Below are positions 25,206 through 33,714 of a stretch of DNA of 64,000 bases, piece by piece. The stretch is from Paenibacillus zeirhizosphaerae (GTDB lineage: Bacteria > Bacillota > Bacilli > Paenibacillales > Paenibacillaceae): contig NZ_JAPCKK010000006.1 of assembly GCF_030705605.1 (NCBI RefSeq), forward strand, positions 124,001 through 188,000. The letters run 5' to 3'. Within the stretch, counting starts at the first letter, position 1; each line of letters begins with the position of its first letter. Under the pieces are notes generated by a model. It searched no databases. It saw only the letters and a list, made by a program, of their open reading frames with translations, and was not told the DNA's origin. The position numbers were made by a program, and so were the translations under genes.

Positions 25206-26269
25206 ACGTTGTTAAACAAAATGTAAAAGCGCTCATTCAGCCGCTGCTGGCGGTGCTGATCGGCTTGCTTGCGGGGGCCGCTGCCATCCTGATCGTGGGA
25301 GGCTCTGTCATAGAGACGTACACGGAAATGTGGAACGGGGCGTTCGGCAGCTTTTATTTCGTCACGAATACGTTGGCGCGGGCTACGCCGATCATTCTGG
25401 CTGGGTTAGGCGTGGCACTGGCCTTCCGGGCCGGATTCTTCAATATGGGTGCCGAGGGGCAGATGATTTTGGGCGGGTTATCCGCCGCCCTGACGGCTCT
25501 TTACCTTCCGGGGCCGGGCTGGCTTGTGTTGATCATCTCCCTGCTGGCGGGAATCGCAGCCGGCGGAATTTGGTCGGTGCTGGCAGGCTGGCTGGACGCA
25601 CGGTTCGGCATGAACCTGCTGATTACCACCTTGCTGCTGAACTATATCGCTTCCCTGTTTGCGGGATATATGGTGTCTTATCCGTTCAAGGATACGACTG
25701 GTTCGGCTGCGATGGCGCAGACGGCCATGATCGACCAGAACATATGGCTGCCTAAGCTTTTTCAAGGCATGGGACTGCATGCGGGCTTCGTGCTGGCGGT
25801 GGCGGCAGCGCTGCTGTTGTATGGATTTATGAAAAAAACGGTCGCCGGTTATGAAATCAGGATGCTCGGCAGCAATCCGTTCTTTGCCTCCTACGGCGGC
25901 GTTAAACGCGGCCGCATGATGATTGCCGCCATGCTGGCAAGCGGTGCGCTGGCCGGTCTCGCGGGAGCAGGAGAAGTGCTGGGTACACAATACCGCTTTC
26001 TGGACGGCTCTCTCTCCTCGGCAGGCTACGCTTGGAGCGGGATTATGGCGACACTTCTCGCCAACTCACATCCGCTGGGCACGGCGGTGGCGGCGATTCT
26101 GCTGTCCGCCCTGCAGACGGGAGCCATGGGCGTAGAACGTAACACCGAGGTTCCGCTGGAGGTGGCGAGTGTCATTCAGGCGGTGTTGACGCTCTTCGTA
26201 TCCGCAAGAATCGGTTATGCGATCTGGAAGCGCAGAAAGGAGAAGAAAAACAATGGAACAACTGCTTGA
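25202..26269 (+). CDS. Nucleoside ABC importer permease (NupP-like)
   Basis: A 355-residue BPD_transp_2 permease with eight to ten membrane segments and the family sequence FRAGFFNMGAEGQMILGG. It pairs with the next permease to form the heterodimeric channel. Translationally coupled to both neighbours. Confidence 0.92.
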   Translation: MNVVKQNVKALIQPLLAVLIGLLAGAAAILIVGGSVIETYTEMWNGAFGSFYFVTNTLARATPIILAGLGVALAFRAGFFNMGAEGQMILGGLSAALTALYLPGPGWLVLIISLLAGIAAGGIWSVLAGWLDARFGMNLLITTLLLNYIASLFAGYMVSYPFKDTTGSAAMAQTAMIDQNIWLPKLFQGMGLHAGFVLAVAAALLLYGFMKKTVAGYEIRMLGSNPFFASYGGVKRGRMMIAAMLASGALAGLAGAGEVLGTQYRFLDGSLSSAGYAWSGIMATLLANSHPLGTAVAAILLSALQTGAMGVERNTEVPLEVASVIQAVLTLFVSARIGYAIWKRRKEKKNNGTTA

Positions 26270-27176
26270 TGCGGCCCTGCTCAGCTCGACGCTGCGCGTC
26301 GTCACTCCGATCCTGCTTGCCGCCCTTGGCGGAGCGTTATGCGCGAGGGTCGGCCTGTTCAACGTGGCGTTGGAAGGGTTTGTGCTGGTCGGCGCGTTTT
26401 CGGCGATTGTCGGCAACTATATGCTGGGCAATGTCTGGCTGGCCGTTTTGTTCGCGGTGCTGTGTGTACTGCTGTTTTCCATGATCTTCGGTTATATCAG
26501 CATCCATCTGCGCGCCAATGTCATCATCGTCGGGATCTCGCTGAACTTCCTGGCGACAGGCCTCACAACCTTTCTCCTGCGGGCTATTTTCAACGTTAAA
26601 GGTGCGTATTATGATCAGAACATGGTCGGACTGCCGAAATGGGACATTCCTGTGATTAAGGATATTCCCTGGCTGGGGGCCGTCATTTCAGGTCAAAGTC
26701 CGCTTGTCTATGCCGCGTTTGTGCTGATCGCTGTGCTGCAATTTTTCCTGTTCCGCACGGTCATCGGGTTCCGTCTCCGTTCGGTTGGGGAAAATCCGGT
26801 GGCGGCGCAGAGTCTTGGCATCAAGGTGCGCAGACATCAGTACGGAGCTGTGCTGGCCTGCGGCGTGCTGTGCGGGCTAGCGGGAGCGCAGCTGTCCCTC
26901 GGTCAGGTGACGATGTTCACGGAGGGCATGACCGCCGGACGCGGATTTATCGCACTCGTCGCAACCATGCTTGGACAATCCAACCCGGTAGGGGTGATGG
27001 CGTCCAGTCTGCTGTTCGGCTTTATGGATGCGATGGGGATTCGGTTGCAGGGCTTTAACCTGCCGTCCCATTTTACACAGATGCTGCCTTATATCGTAAC
27101 GCTTGCAGCGATGTTCTTTTTCAAAGACCGGAGTTATTTACAGGATGCGCATAAAGCGGGCGGAAGCTCGCGCTGA
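26253..27176 (+). CDS. Nucleoside ABC importer permease (NupQ-like)
   Basis: A 307-residue BPD_transp_2 permease, with the second-subunit signature ARVGLFNVALEGFVLVGAFSA and GENPVAAQSLGIKV. The start at 26253 follows AAAGGAGAAG inside the end of the previous gene (17-bp overlap); a frame from 26217 exists but has no ribosome binding site. Confidence 0.92.
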   Translation: MEQLLDAALLSSTLRVVTPILLAALGGALCARVGLFNVALEGFVLVGAFSAIVGNYMLGNVWLAVLFAVLCVLLFSMIFGYISIHLRANVIIVGISLNFLATGLTTFLLRAIFNVKGAYYDQNMVGLPKWDIPVIKDIPWLGAVISGQSPLVYAAFVLIAVLQFFLFRTVIGFRLRSVGENPVAAQSLGIKVRRHQYGAVLACGVLCGLAGAQLSLGQVTMFTEGMTAGRGFIALVATMLGQSNPVGVMASSLLFGFMDAMGIRLQGFNLPSHFTQMLPYIVTLAAMFFFKDRSYLQDAHKAGGSSR

Positions 27177-27194
27177 TGAACAGGAGGATGAACG

Positions 27195-27869
27195 ATGCAT
27201 GGTAAAGCAGACCGCCTGAAGGCGGCGAAAGCACCGCAGCAGGTGGGTATTGCCCCTGAGCTGCTGCACCGCCTGCCGCCGGGGCAGACGGTGACAGAGA
27301 AGTTTCCGATTCTGCACGAAGGAGGGGTGCCAGCGTATGACCCTGCTCTTTGGGATCTGCGCGTATTCGGTGAGGTGGAAGAGGAGCGTACCTTTACTTT
27401 GGACGAGTTGAAATCCATGCCGCAGACGAACACGGTCAGCGATATTCACTGTGTAACGCGCTGGTCCAAATTTGATACAGCGTGGGAAGGCGTGAAATTC
27501 AGCGATCTGCTGCAGCAGATCAAAGTGAAGCCTGAGGCCAAATATGTGATGATTCATGCCGATCAGGACTACGAAACGAATCTGCCCCTGGATGATGTGC
27601 TGCGGGATGATGTATTGCTCGCTTTCTTGTATGACGGCAAGCCACTCACTCCCAAGCATGGCTGGCCGCTGCGGCTCGTGGTGCCGCATTTGTATTTCTG
27701 GAAGAGCGCCAAATGGATTCGCGGTATTGAATTTATGTCCGAAGATCGTCCGGGCTTCTGGGAGCGCAACGGCTTTCATAACTATGCCGACCCGTTCCGG
27801 GAGCAGCGCTTCTCGGGTGAAGCTCTGCCGATCCCCGAGGATGAGTGGACGCGGAAGGAGTTTGATTAA
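27195..27869 (+). CDS. Sulfite oxidase-like molybdopterin oxidoreductase
   Basis: A 224-residue single-domain protein of the oxidoreductase molybdopterin-binding fold (YuiH type). The molybdenum-ligand cysteine lies in SDIHCVTRWSKFDTAWEGV; other family blocks are MIHADQDYETNLPLDD, LTPKHGWPLRLVVPHLYFWKSAKWIRGIEF and GFWERNGFHNYADP. There is no twin-arginine signal, so it should be cytosolic. It is unexpectedly placed in the nucleoside importer operon, 18 bp after the permease and 1 bp before the phosphorylase. A same-length paralogue occurs at 44147. Confidence 0.88.
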   Translation: MHGKADRLKAAKAPQQVGIAPELLHRLPPGQTVTEKFPILHEGGVPAYDPALWDLRVFGEVEEERTFTLDELKSMPQTNTVSDIHCVTRWSKFDTAWEGVKFSDLLQQIKVKPEAKYVMIHADQDYETNLPLDDVLRDDVLLAFLYDGKPLTPKHGWPLRLVVPHLYFWKSAKWIRGIEFMSEDRPGFWERNGFHNYADPFREQRFSGEALPIPEDEWTRKEFD

Positions 27870-27870
27870 C

Positions 27871-28614
27871 ATGCTTCTGCCTATTCTGCAGATTCACTCG
27901 GAGGATATGCCTCCCTATGCCATCGTTTGCGGAGATCCGAAGCGGGCGGGCCACATCGCGGAACGGCTGGAAGATGCCCGCGAGCTGGCATTCAGCCGGG
28001 AGTACCGGACCTTTACCGGTACCTACAAAGGTCTGAAGCTGGCGGTGGTCAGCCACGGCGTCGGTTCGCCCGGCGCGGCGGTCTGCTTCGAGGAGCTGGT
28101 TCGTGCTGGCGTCAAGACACTGATCCGTGTGGGAACGGCCGGCTCCTACTCGGCTGAGCATCCGGCAGGAAGCCTCGTCGTCAGCACGGCCGCCGTGCGG
28201 GCGGATGGGTTGACACGCCAGTTGGTGCCGGAGGGCTTTCCTGCAGTCGGAGACAGTGAAGTGATCACGGCGCTGTATGACGCGGCAAGCGTTATGGACG
28301 GGGTGACGGCGAAAGGCATTACGGTGACTCTCGACGCTTTCTTTACGGGTGTGGAGGAGATTCCGCACAAGAAATACAAGCAGGCCGGTGCCCTTGCCGT
28401 GGAAATGGAAATCGCGGCGCTGTATGTGGTCAGCACCCTGCGCGGCGTGCGTGCCGGGGCGATTGTCGCCATTGACGGTTATGCGGATGCGGACCTTGCG
28501 GAGGTGTACGATCCGCATACCGATGCTGTCGGGGCGGCGGTGGAAAGAGAGATTGCCGCCGCACTGGAGGCCATGGTGAACTTAGCGGCCAAGGATGAAT
28601 CCGTCGCACCATGA
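27871..28614 (+). CDS. Purine/uridine nucleoside phosphorylase (PNP_UDP_1 family)
   Basis: A 247-residue phosphorylase that would split imported nucleosides to base and (deoxy)ribose 1-phosphate. Seen are the phosphate-site start IVCGDPKRAGHIAERL, the GTAGSY loop and the ribose-binding VEMEIAALYVV motif. GGAAGGAG inside the end of the preceding gene and a one-base gap to its stop fix the start at 27871; a much longer frame extends back through that gene in another frame and is not credible. It closes the import-and-cleavage operon. Confidence 0.92.
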   Translation: MLLPILQIHSEDMPPYAIVCGDPKRAGHIAERLEDARELAFSREYRTFTGTYKGLKLAVVSHGVGSPGAAVCFEELVRAGVKTLIRVGTAGSYSAEHPAGSLVVSTAAVRADGLTRQLVPEGFPAVGDSEVITALYDAASVMDGVTAKGITVTLDAFFTGVEEIPHKKYKQAGALAVEMEIAALYVVSTLRGVRAGAIVAIDGYADADLAEVYDPHTDAVGAAVEREIAAALEAMVNLAAKDESVAP

Positions 28615-28630
28615 GCCCAAACAAGATGAA

Positions 28631-28669
28631 GAGCATTCCAGATGAAAATCCAACGGAATGCTCTTTTTT
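28631..28669 (+). terminator. Terminator of the nucleoside operon
   Basis: GAGCATTCC (28631-28639) and GGAATGCTC (28655-28663) followed by TTTTTT. Confidence 0.9.
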
Positions 28670-28685
28670 GCGTATTATTCCGCGC

Positions 28686-29504
28686 TCAGTACCGGATATA
28701 TTGGCGTCTGCCGACTGCAGCCATCACCGCTCTCTCGTGCGTCTCTATCTGCTGTGGCACTGTATCCGCATTCAGGTTGTACCCATAAGCGAAACGGGAC
28801 AGGTAATTGAAATCCGGGTGTATGACCTGATCCGTCAAATAAGCCGAGACGATGCTGCCTGGCCAGCGGCGGCTGTTCAGCGTGCGAATGACATATTCTG
28901 AAGAGCCGATGCCCACCCCGTGACCGAAATAGAAGTCCTCATCAAGCTTGACGACGTTTTCGCCTTTCCATTCAGGCGTTAGGGGCGACACCTCCGGATT
29001 TTTGAAATACATGATGTCACCCGGCACCGACTGCTTGCTGCCCTGGGCTTCAATAAGCCGTAAGTCGCTGTCATAATGCCAGTCATACAGCAGTATATTG
29101 GCAAACAAGCGGTTAAACTCGTTCTCATCGATGGAATCCAGTACGGCTTTATAGAGGACAATGACCATGGCGGTGGCGCACTCGAACCCGTATTTTCTGC
29201 CTTCTATAAATATGTTGCTTATCCCTTCAGCAGGGGTAACGTCCGGTCTGATCTGAAATCCGCCTTGGGGAGTGCGTATCCAGAATCGTTCGTTGCAGTA
29301 AGCGCGCTCAAAGGTGGAGAAAGAGGTATCGCCGTGGTTCAACGCTTGCGCCGCCGCAACGATTGCACTGCGCAAGGACGTTTCAAATGATAATCTTGTC
29401 ATCCGTTTGACCTGCCCCCGATCCCATAAATATCCTTCTGTACATCTTATGTAGGCGTATGCCGGGATGTGAGCGAAGGATGCTTTTGGACAGGGATGGA
29501 GCAT
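28686..29504 (-). CDS. tgl: Protein-glutamine gamma-glutamyltransferase (spore coat transglutaminase)
   Basis: A Tgl family enzyme that cross-links spore coat proteins through glutamine-lysine bonds. The catalytic cysteine is Cys109 in FECATAMVIVLYKAVLD, and LLYDWHYDSDL, YFKNPEVSPLTPEWKGENVV and DFYFGHGVGI are diagnostic; the last holds the active-site histidine. The predicted 272-residue form has an N-terminus (first 35 residues) that does not resemble other Tgl proteins and lacks a ribosome binding site, and its ATG directly follows the stop of the upstream gene. A shorter start at M35 (29402) is possible, and so is damage to the 5' end. Confidence 0.88.
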   Translation of the reverse strand: MLHPCPKASFAHIPAYAYIRCTEGYLWDRGQVKRMTRLSFETSLRSAIVAAAQALNHGDTSFSTFERAYCNERFWIRTPQGGFQIRPDVTPAEGISNIFIEGRKYGFECATAMVIVLYKAVLDSIDENEFNRLFANILLYDWHYDSDLRLIEAQGSKQSVPGDIMYFKNPEVSPLTPEWKGENVVKLDEDFYFGHGVGIGSSEYVIRTLNSRRWPGSIVSAYLTDQVIHPDFNYLSRFAYGYNLNADTVPQQIETHERAVMAAVGRRQYIRY

Positions 29505-30377
29505 TCATTTTTTTGATTTGAGCTGCTTTTGTGTATCCAGTACAAGTTTTGTCAATTGGGCGTAGCCTGTTTCATAGAGCTGCTTACTGCGCTTACCCTG
29601 GGCATTCGCAGCCTGCTTCTTGAACTCCTCCTGACACGTTTCCAGCGCGGCCAGCAGCGGGTTCAGGTCTGTAGGCTGGTCCGCCTGAAGCTGATCTTCA
29701 TACAGATCAAGGTGCATGCGGCCGTTCGACTCTACCTGGGCCAGGAATACGTTGCTTAGCTCCACACCGTGCTTGCCCAGCTCGGAGTGCAGCCAGCGCT
29801 GATCTCTATGGGCTTCGGCCAGCTCCTTCTCCTGAATCTGACCATCCACCACTACGCTCTGCGGCTCCTTTTCGGGCGAAACGTCCAATCCAAGCATTTT
29901 AGGGGTAAGGGGCTGATTTTCCTTCGTAAGCAGAAAATTGATTTCACCGCTGTTCTCCATCACCGCAAATTCCACATCCGCTACTTTGAATGCTCCTTTG
30001 CTGCGTAGTTGACTCATCAGCTCATCCATGGAAACACGTTCTTTTCGCAGATTGTCTTCCAGCACTTTTCCGTTTTTAATGAGTACCCTTCCCGTACCGT
30101 CCACGAGATCTCTAATTTTTTTGCTTTTGATTTGGAAGTATTCAATCACGAGGGACACGACGGTCCATACAACCAGAGAAATGACACCTAGGTACCATGT
30201 TTCCCGGCTTTCAAGCGGTATATATGCCGCAAGGCTGCCGATCGTAATTCCCGTGATGTATTCAAACAACGAGAGCTGTGACACCTGCCTCTTTCCGAGC
30301 AGCTTAGTGATTACGAACAGTACCAAGATAGCAACAAGCGTATGTAGGATAACTAAAAACCATTGCGGCATATACAT
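29505..30377 (-). CDS. YetF/YcaP-like DUF421 membrane protein
   Basis: A 290-residue DUF421 protein with three N-terminal membrane segments (FLVILHTLVAILVLFVITKLLGKRQVSQLSLFEYITGITIGSLAAYIP) and a soluble C-terminal domain of the YetF type (VLIKNGKVLEDNLRKERVSMDELMSQLR). In Bacillus such proteins are often made in sporulating cells or germinating spores. AAAGGAGGG sets the start at 30377 (ATG TAT ATG). The gene runs straight into tgl, so both are probably co-transcribed in the developing spore. Confidence 0.87.
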   Translation of the reverse strand: MYMPQWFLVILHTLVAILVLFVITKLLGKRQVSQLSLFEYITGITIGSLAAYIPLESRETWYLGVISLVVWTVVSLVIEYFQIKSKKIRDLVDGTGRVLIKNGKVLEDNLRKERVSMDELMSQLRSKGAFKVADVEFAVMENSGEINFLLTKENQPLTPKMLGLDVSPEKEPQSVVVDGQIQEKELAEAHRDQRWLHSELGKHGVELSNVFLAQVESNGRMHLDLYEDQLQADQPTDLNPLLAALETCQEEFKKQAANAQGKRSKQLYETGYAQLTKLVLDTQKQLKSKK

Positions 30378-30481
30378 AACGCCCTCCTTTGATATACCGA
30401 TGTCAACTTTAAGGATTTCCATGGAGGGAGGGGTCTAAACGTCCGTTGTATCGATTACAAACATTCCCACAAATGCGAGTC

Positions 30482-31702
30482 CTACAAGCTGCCAAGCTTC
30501 ACGGTCTGCTTGCCCGCAGAATTCAGCCGGCGCTCAAGCATCAGGCTGGCAATGGCTCCCGCCATTCCGGCCAGTGCGATGACTGCGGATATCCATGGCA
30601 GATGGGACAACCCCATGTACGTAATGACCGCACCGCCGAGAAATGCGCCGCTGGCGTTGCCAAGATTGAGTACGGAATGACTGCTGGTCGAGGCAAGCAA
30701 AGGAGCTTCGGATGCCAGGTTCATGATGCGCACCTGCAGACCCGGCATCATGCCAAATGCGGCGATTCCCCAAATAAAGACGGTGATGATGGCCAACACT
30801 TTATTCTGGAGAGCAAAGGTCAGCACGGCTAAAATGATGGCCAGTACACCGAAATTGACAATCATGGACGGCATCAGCTTCCAGTCGGCCAGCCGTCCTC
30901 CAACGATATTGCCGATCGTGACGCCGACCCCGAACAGGACGAGAATCCACGTGATGCTTGCCTCGGCAAAACCGCTAATGTCCATCAGCAGTGGTGTAAT
31001 GTACGTGAACACTGAGAACAGGCTGGCACAGGCAAACGCTCCTGTAAGCAGCATGAGCAGCACTTGGGGATTCACAAGGCTGCGGATCTCCTGGGCGATG
31101 CTTGTGGCATGTTCCTGGCGCATGACTGGAATGAAGCGTGCAATACCGATCAGGGAGATCAGGCCCATGATGACGATGGCGGCGAAGGATGCGCGCCAGC
31201 CCAGCTGCTGCCCGATAAATGTGCCAAACGGCACCCCGACAATGTTGGCTACGGTCAGACCGGACAGAACGAGGGACACAGCCCCGGCCCGTTTCTCCGG
31301 GCGGACGAGGCGAGCGGCCATCAGGGAGCCGACCCCGAGGAAGGTGCCGTGGGCAAAGGCGGCCCCTATACGAGCGGCGATCAGGAAACCGTAATTGGGT
31401 GCGATCACGGACAAGGCATTGCCAAGTATAAAAATGATCATTAGCAGACATAACAGTTTTTTCTGTGGAACCTTGTGAGTGAGGATCGTCAGCACGGGCG
31501 CTCCGACAGCAACACCGATGGCATAGCTGGTGATCAGTTGCCCGGCTTGGGGAATCGTAACCCCCAGATCGTGAGCCACATTAGGAAGCAGGCCCATAAT
31601 GACGAATTCAGTCATCCCGATGGCGAAGGCCCCCAGCGTCAGGCATAGCAAAGACAAGGGAAAACGGTCTTTTCCCCTGGTAGCTTGATGGCTTGTATTC
31701 AT
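30482..31702 (-). CDS. MFS transporter, AraJ/DHA1-type exporter
   Basis: A 406-residue twelve-segment major facilitator of the arabinose efflux (AraJ/YdhP) group: AFAIGMTEFVIMGLLPNVAHDLGVTIPQAG at the N-terminus and GRLADWKLMPS in the central loop. The N-terminal motif GMTEF is typical of DHA1 drug and sugar exporters. No regulator is adjacent; the substrate is unknown. It lies 105 bp upstream of the YetF-like gene on the same strand and probably has its own promoter. Confidence 0.88.
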   Translation of the reverse strand: MNTSHQATRGKDRFPLSLLCLTLGAFAIGMTEFVIMGLLPNVAHDLGVTIPQAGQLITSYAIGVAVGAPVLTILTHKVPQKKLLCLLMIIFILGNALSVIAPNYGFLIAARIGAAFAHGTFLGVGSLMAARLVRPEKRAGAVSLVLSGLTVANIVGVPFGTFIGQQLGWRASFAAIVIMGLISLIGIARFIPVMRQEHATSIAQEIRSLVNPQVLLMLLTGAFACASLFSVFTYITPLLMDISGFAEASITWILVLFGVGVTIGNIVGGRLADWKLMPSMIVNFGVLAIILAVLTFALQNKVLAIITVFIWGIAAFGMMPGLQVRIMNLASEAPLLASTSSHSVLNLGNASGAFLGGAVITYMGLSHLPWISAVIALAGMAGAIASLMLERRLNSAGKQTVKLGSL

Positions 31703-31920
31703 GAAGCGTTCATTCTCCTATCCCTATAATTTGTATATATTCAGTGTTCAGTATAGCATCAGGAGCCCTGACGCGGATGATGGAATTGTAAAATTCGAAA
31801 GATAAGCGGATCAATGATATGATATTTGTATAATCGTTCGCCGCCTAATCAGCACGGATAGGACTTTAATATAGAGATATCCGGCATGGCCACGTACTGT
31901 ATAAATAAAGGAGACTACGC

Positions 31921-32697
31921 ATGGGTACACAAGCACAGCTGGAGCAGTTGAAAAAATTAAAAACCGAAATTACCCGTTTTCTGATGATGTATAAATTTGC
32001 ACTGGATGAAATTGAAACCAAAGTGGAGATTCTCAAAGAAGAGTTTCAGGCGCTCCATGATTACAGTCCGATTGAGCATACCAAATCCAGATTGAAGTCC
32101 CCGGAAAGCATCATGAAAAAGCTGTACCGGAAAAATATCAATATATCACTTCCTGATATTAAAGAGAACATCAAAGACATCGCCGGTCTTAGAATTACTT
32201 GTTCTTTCATCTCGGACATTTACAAGGTCCAAAGCATGCTTGAAAATCAGGACGACCTCACGATTCTGGAGATCAAGGATTATATCCGAAGCCCCAAACC
32301 GAATGGCTATAAAAGTCTGCATATGCTGGTCGAGGTTCCGGTATTTATGTCAGACCGTCAGGAGCGGGTTTGCGTTGAAATCCAAATTCGTACCATTGCG
32401 ATGGATTTCTGGGCGAGTCTTGAGCACAAAATATTTTATAAATATAATCAGTCCGTTCCAGAGCAGTTGCTGCAGGAGCTGAAAGACGCCGCTGACGCTG
32501 CGGATGAACTGGACCACAAAATGGAGCGTCTGCACACCGACATCAAGGAGATCAAGGAAAGCCAGGTGTTGGACATGGGGGACGAGCTTAGCAGCATTCT
32601 CGTCAGCGACCGGCAGTTCAGGCTGCCGTCAGCCTTTCTGGACCTGATCGGTGAGGGGGAGAATACTTTCGGGGGCGGGAGATCAAATGACAATTAA
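31921..32697 (+). CDS. relQ: Small alarmone synthetase (RelQ/YjbM type)
   Basis: A 258-residue (p)ppGpp synthetase domain protein without hydrolase or regulatory domains. Key synthetase blocks are HTKSRLKSPESIMKK, IKDIAGLRITCSFISDIY, the ATP/GTP region YIRSPKPNGYKSLHMLVE and EIQIRTIAMDFWASLEHK. The C-terminal helices after about residue 175 are longer than in Bacillus SasB (211 residues). RelQ enzymes act as tetramers and slow growth on cell wall stress. It overlaps the cysteine synthase gene by 11 bp. Confidence 0.92.
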   Translation: MGTQAQLEQLKKLKTEITRFLMMYKFALDEIETKVEILKEEFQALHDYSPIEHTKSRLKSPESIMKKLYRKNINISLPDIKENIKDIAGLRITCSFISDIYKVQSMLENQDDLTILEIKDYIRSPKPNGYKSLHMLVEVPVFMSDRQERVCVEIQIRTIAMDFWASLEHKIFYKYNQSVPEQLLQELKDAADAADELDHKMERLHTDIKEIKESQVLDMGDELSSILVSDRQFRLPSAFLDLIGEGENTFGGGRSNDN

Positions 32698-33607
32698 AGT
32701 AGTTCATCATATTACTGAATTAATAGGGAACACCCCCTGTGTACGGCTCAACAGGCTTACGGGTCCGGAAGATGCCGAAGTGTACGTCAAGCTGGAATGT
32801 TTCAATCCGAGCGGCAGTGTGAAGGACCGTGCCGCATATAATCTGATTCTCCAGGCTGAGTTGGACGGCCGACTGCGTCCTGGCGGCACCATTATCGAGC
32901 CAACCAGCGGTAATACAGGCATCGGGCTCGCGATGAACGCGGCTGCCAAAGGTTATAAAGCCATTTTTGTGATGCCTTCGAACATGACGAAGGAGCGTAT
33001 TCATATTTTGAAGGCTTACGGTGCAGAAGTTGTTTTGACGCCTGCAGAGGAGAGAATGCCAGGGGCGATCCGTAAAGCGATTGAACTGGGAAGGGAGATT
33101 GAGGGCAGCTTCATTCCGCAGCAATTTGAAAATCCGGCCAACCCCGATATCCACCGTACTACCACTGCCCTCGAAATATTGGAACAGATGGAAGGCAGGC
33201 TGGATTCGTTCGTGGCATCATCAGGAACCGGGGGGACCATTACCGGGACCGGTGAGGTGCTGCGTGTGCATCTGCCGGATTTGCGTATTCTTGTGGTAGA
33301 ACCCAAGGGATCTCCGGTACTTTCAGGTGGGCAACCCGGCCCGCACAAAGTGGTGGGGACCTCGCCGGGGTTTATTCCGGCAACGCTCAATACGGCAGTG
33401 TATGACGATATTGTGCAAGTGTCAGATGAGGATGCTCTGACCACAACCCGCGCGCTGGCCGCCAGGGAAGCTCTGCTGCTCGGCCCCTCCAGTGGAGCGA
33501 CCGTATGGACTGCGCTGCAGGAAGCGAGGCGTTTGGGCCGAGGCAAGCGTGTCCTCTGTATAGCCCCGGATACAGGTGAGCGATATTTAACTATGGGTAT
33601 TTTCTAA
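32687..33607 (+). CDS. PLP-dependent cysteine synthase family protein
   Basis: A 306-residue O-acetylserine sulfhydrylase-type protein. The pyridoxal phosphate lysine is Lys46 in FNPSGSVKDRAA; the substrate loop is EPTSGNTGIGLAM and the phosphate clamp is SSGTGGTITGTGEVL. It makes cysteine from O-acetylserine and sulfide, unless it belongs to the cystathionine synthase-like (MccA) branch. GGGCGGGAG sets the start at 32687, inside relQ, giving tight translational coupling; a frame from 32651 lacks such support. Confidence 0.9.
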   Translation: MTIKVVHHITELIGNTPCVRLNRLTGPEDAEVYVKLECFNPSGSVKDRAAYNLILQAELDGRLRPGGTIIEPTSGNTGIGLAMNAAAKGYKAIFVMPSNMTKERIHILKAYGAEVVLTPAEERMPGAIRKAIELGREIEGSFIPQQFENPANPDIHRTTTALEILEQMEGRLDSFVASSGTGGTITGTGEVLRVHLPDLRILVVEPKGSPVLSGGQPGPHKVVGTSPGFIPATLNTAVYDDIVQVSDEDALTTTRALAAREALLLGPSSGATVWTALQEARRLGRGKRVLCIAPDTGERYLTMGIF

Positions 33608-33714
33608 AAGATGCATTCGATGTAAACGCTTTTTTTGTCCATGACAGTTATCATTGGTTGGAGTAAGATAGAGTAGATTGTGAATCCATTTACCGGAGGA
33701 GGAACAGATGCACT

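Noticed and set aside
27556..27870. 105-codon N-terminal extension of the nucleoside phosphorylase
   Set aside because: It overlaps the molybdoenzyme gene in another frame; the phosphorylase family starts at about the ATG at 27871, which has a good ribosome binding site.
33615..33635. Catabolite response element near the aldo/keto reductase (TGTAAACGCTTTTTT)
   Set aside because: The second half site lacks the required C, and the position gives no regulatory context.
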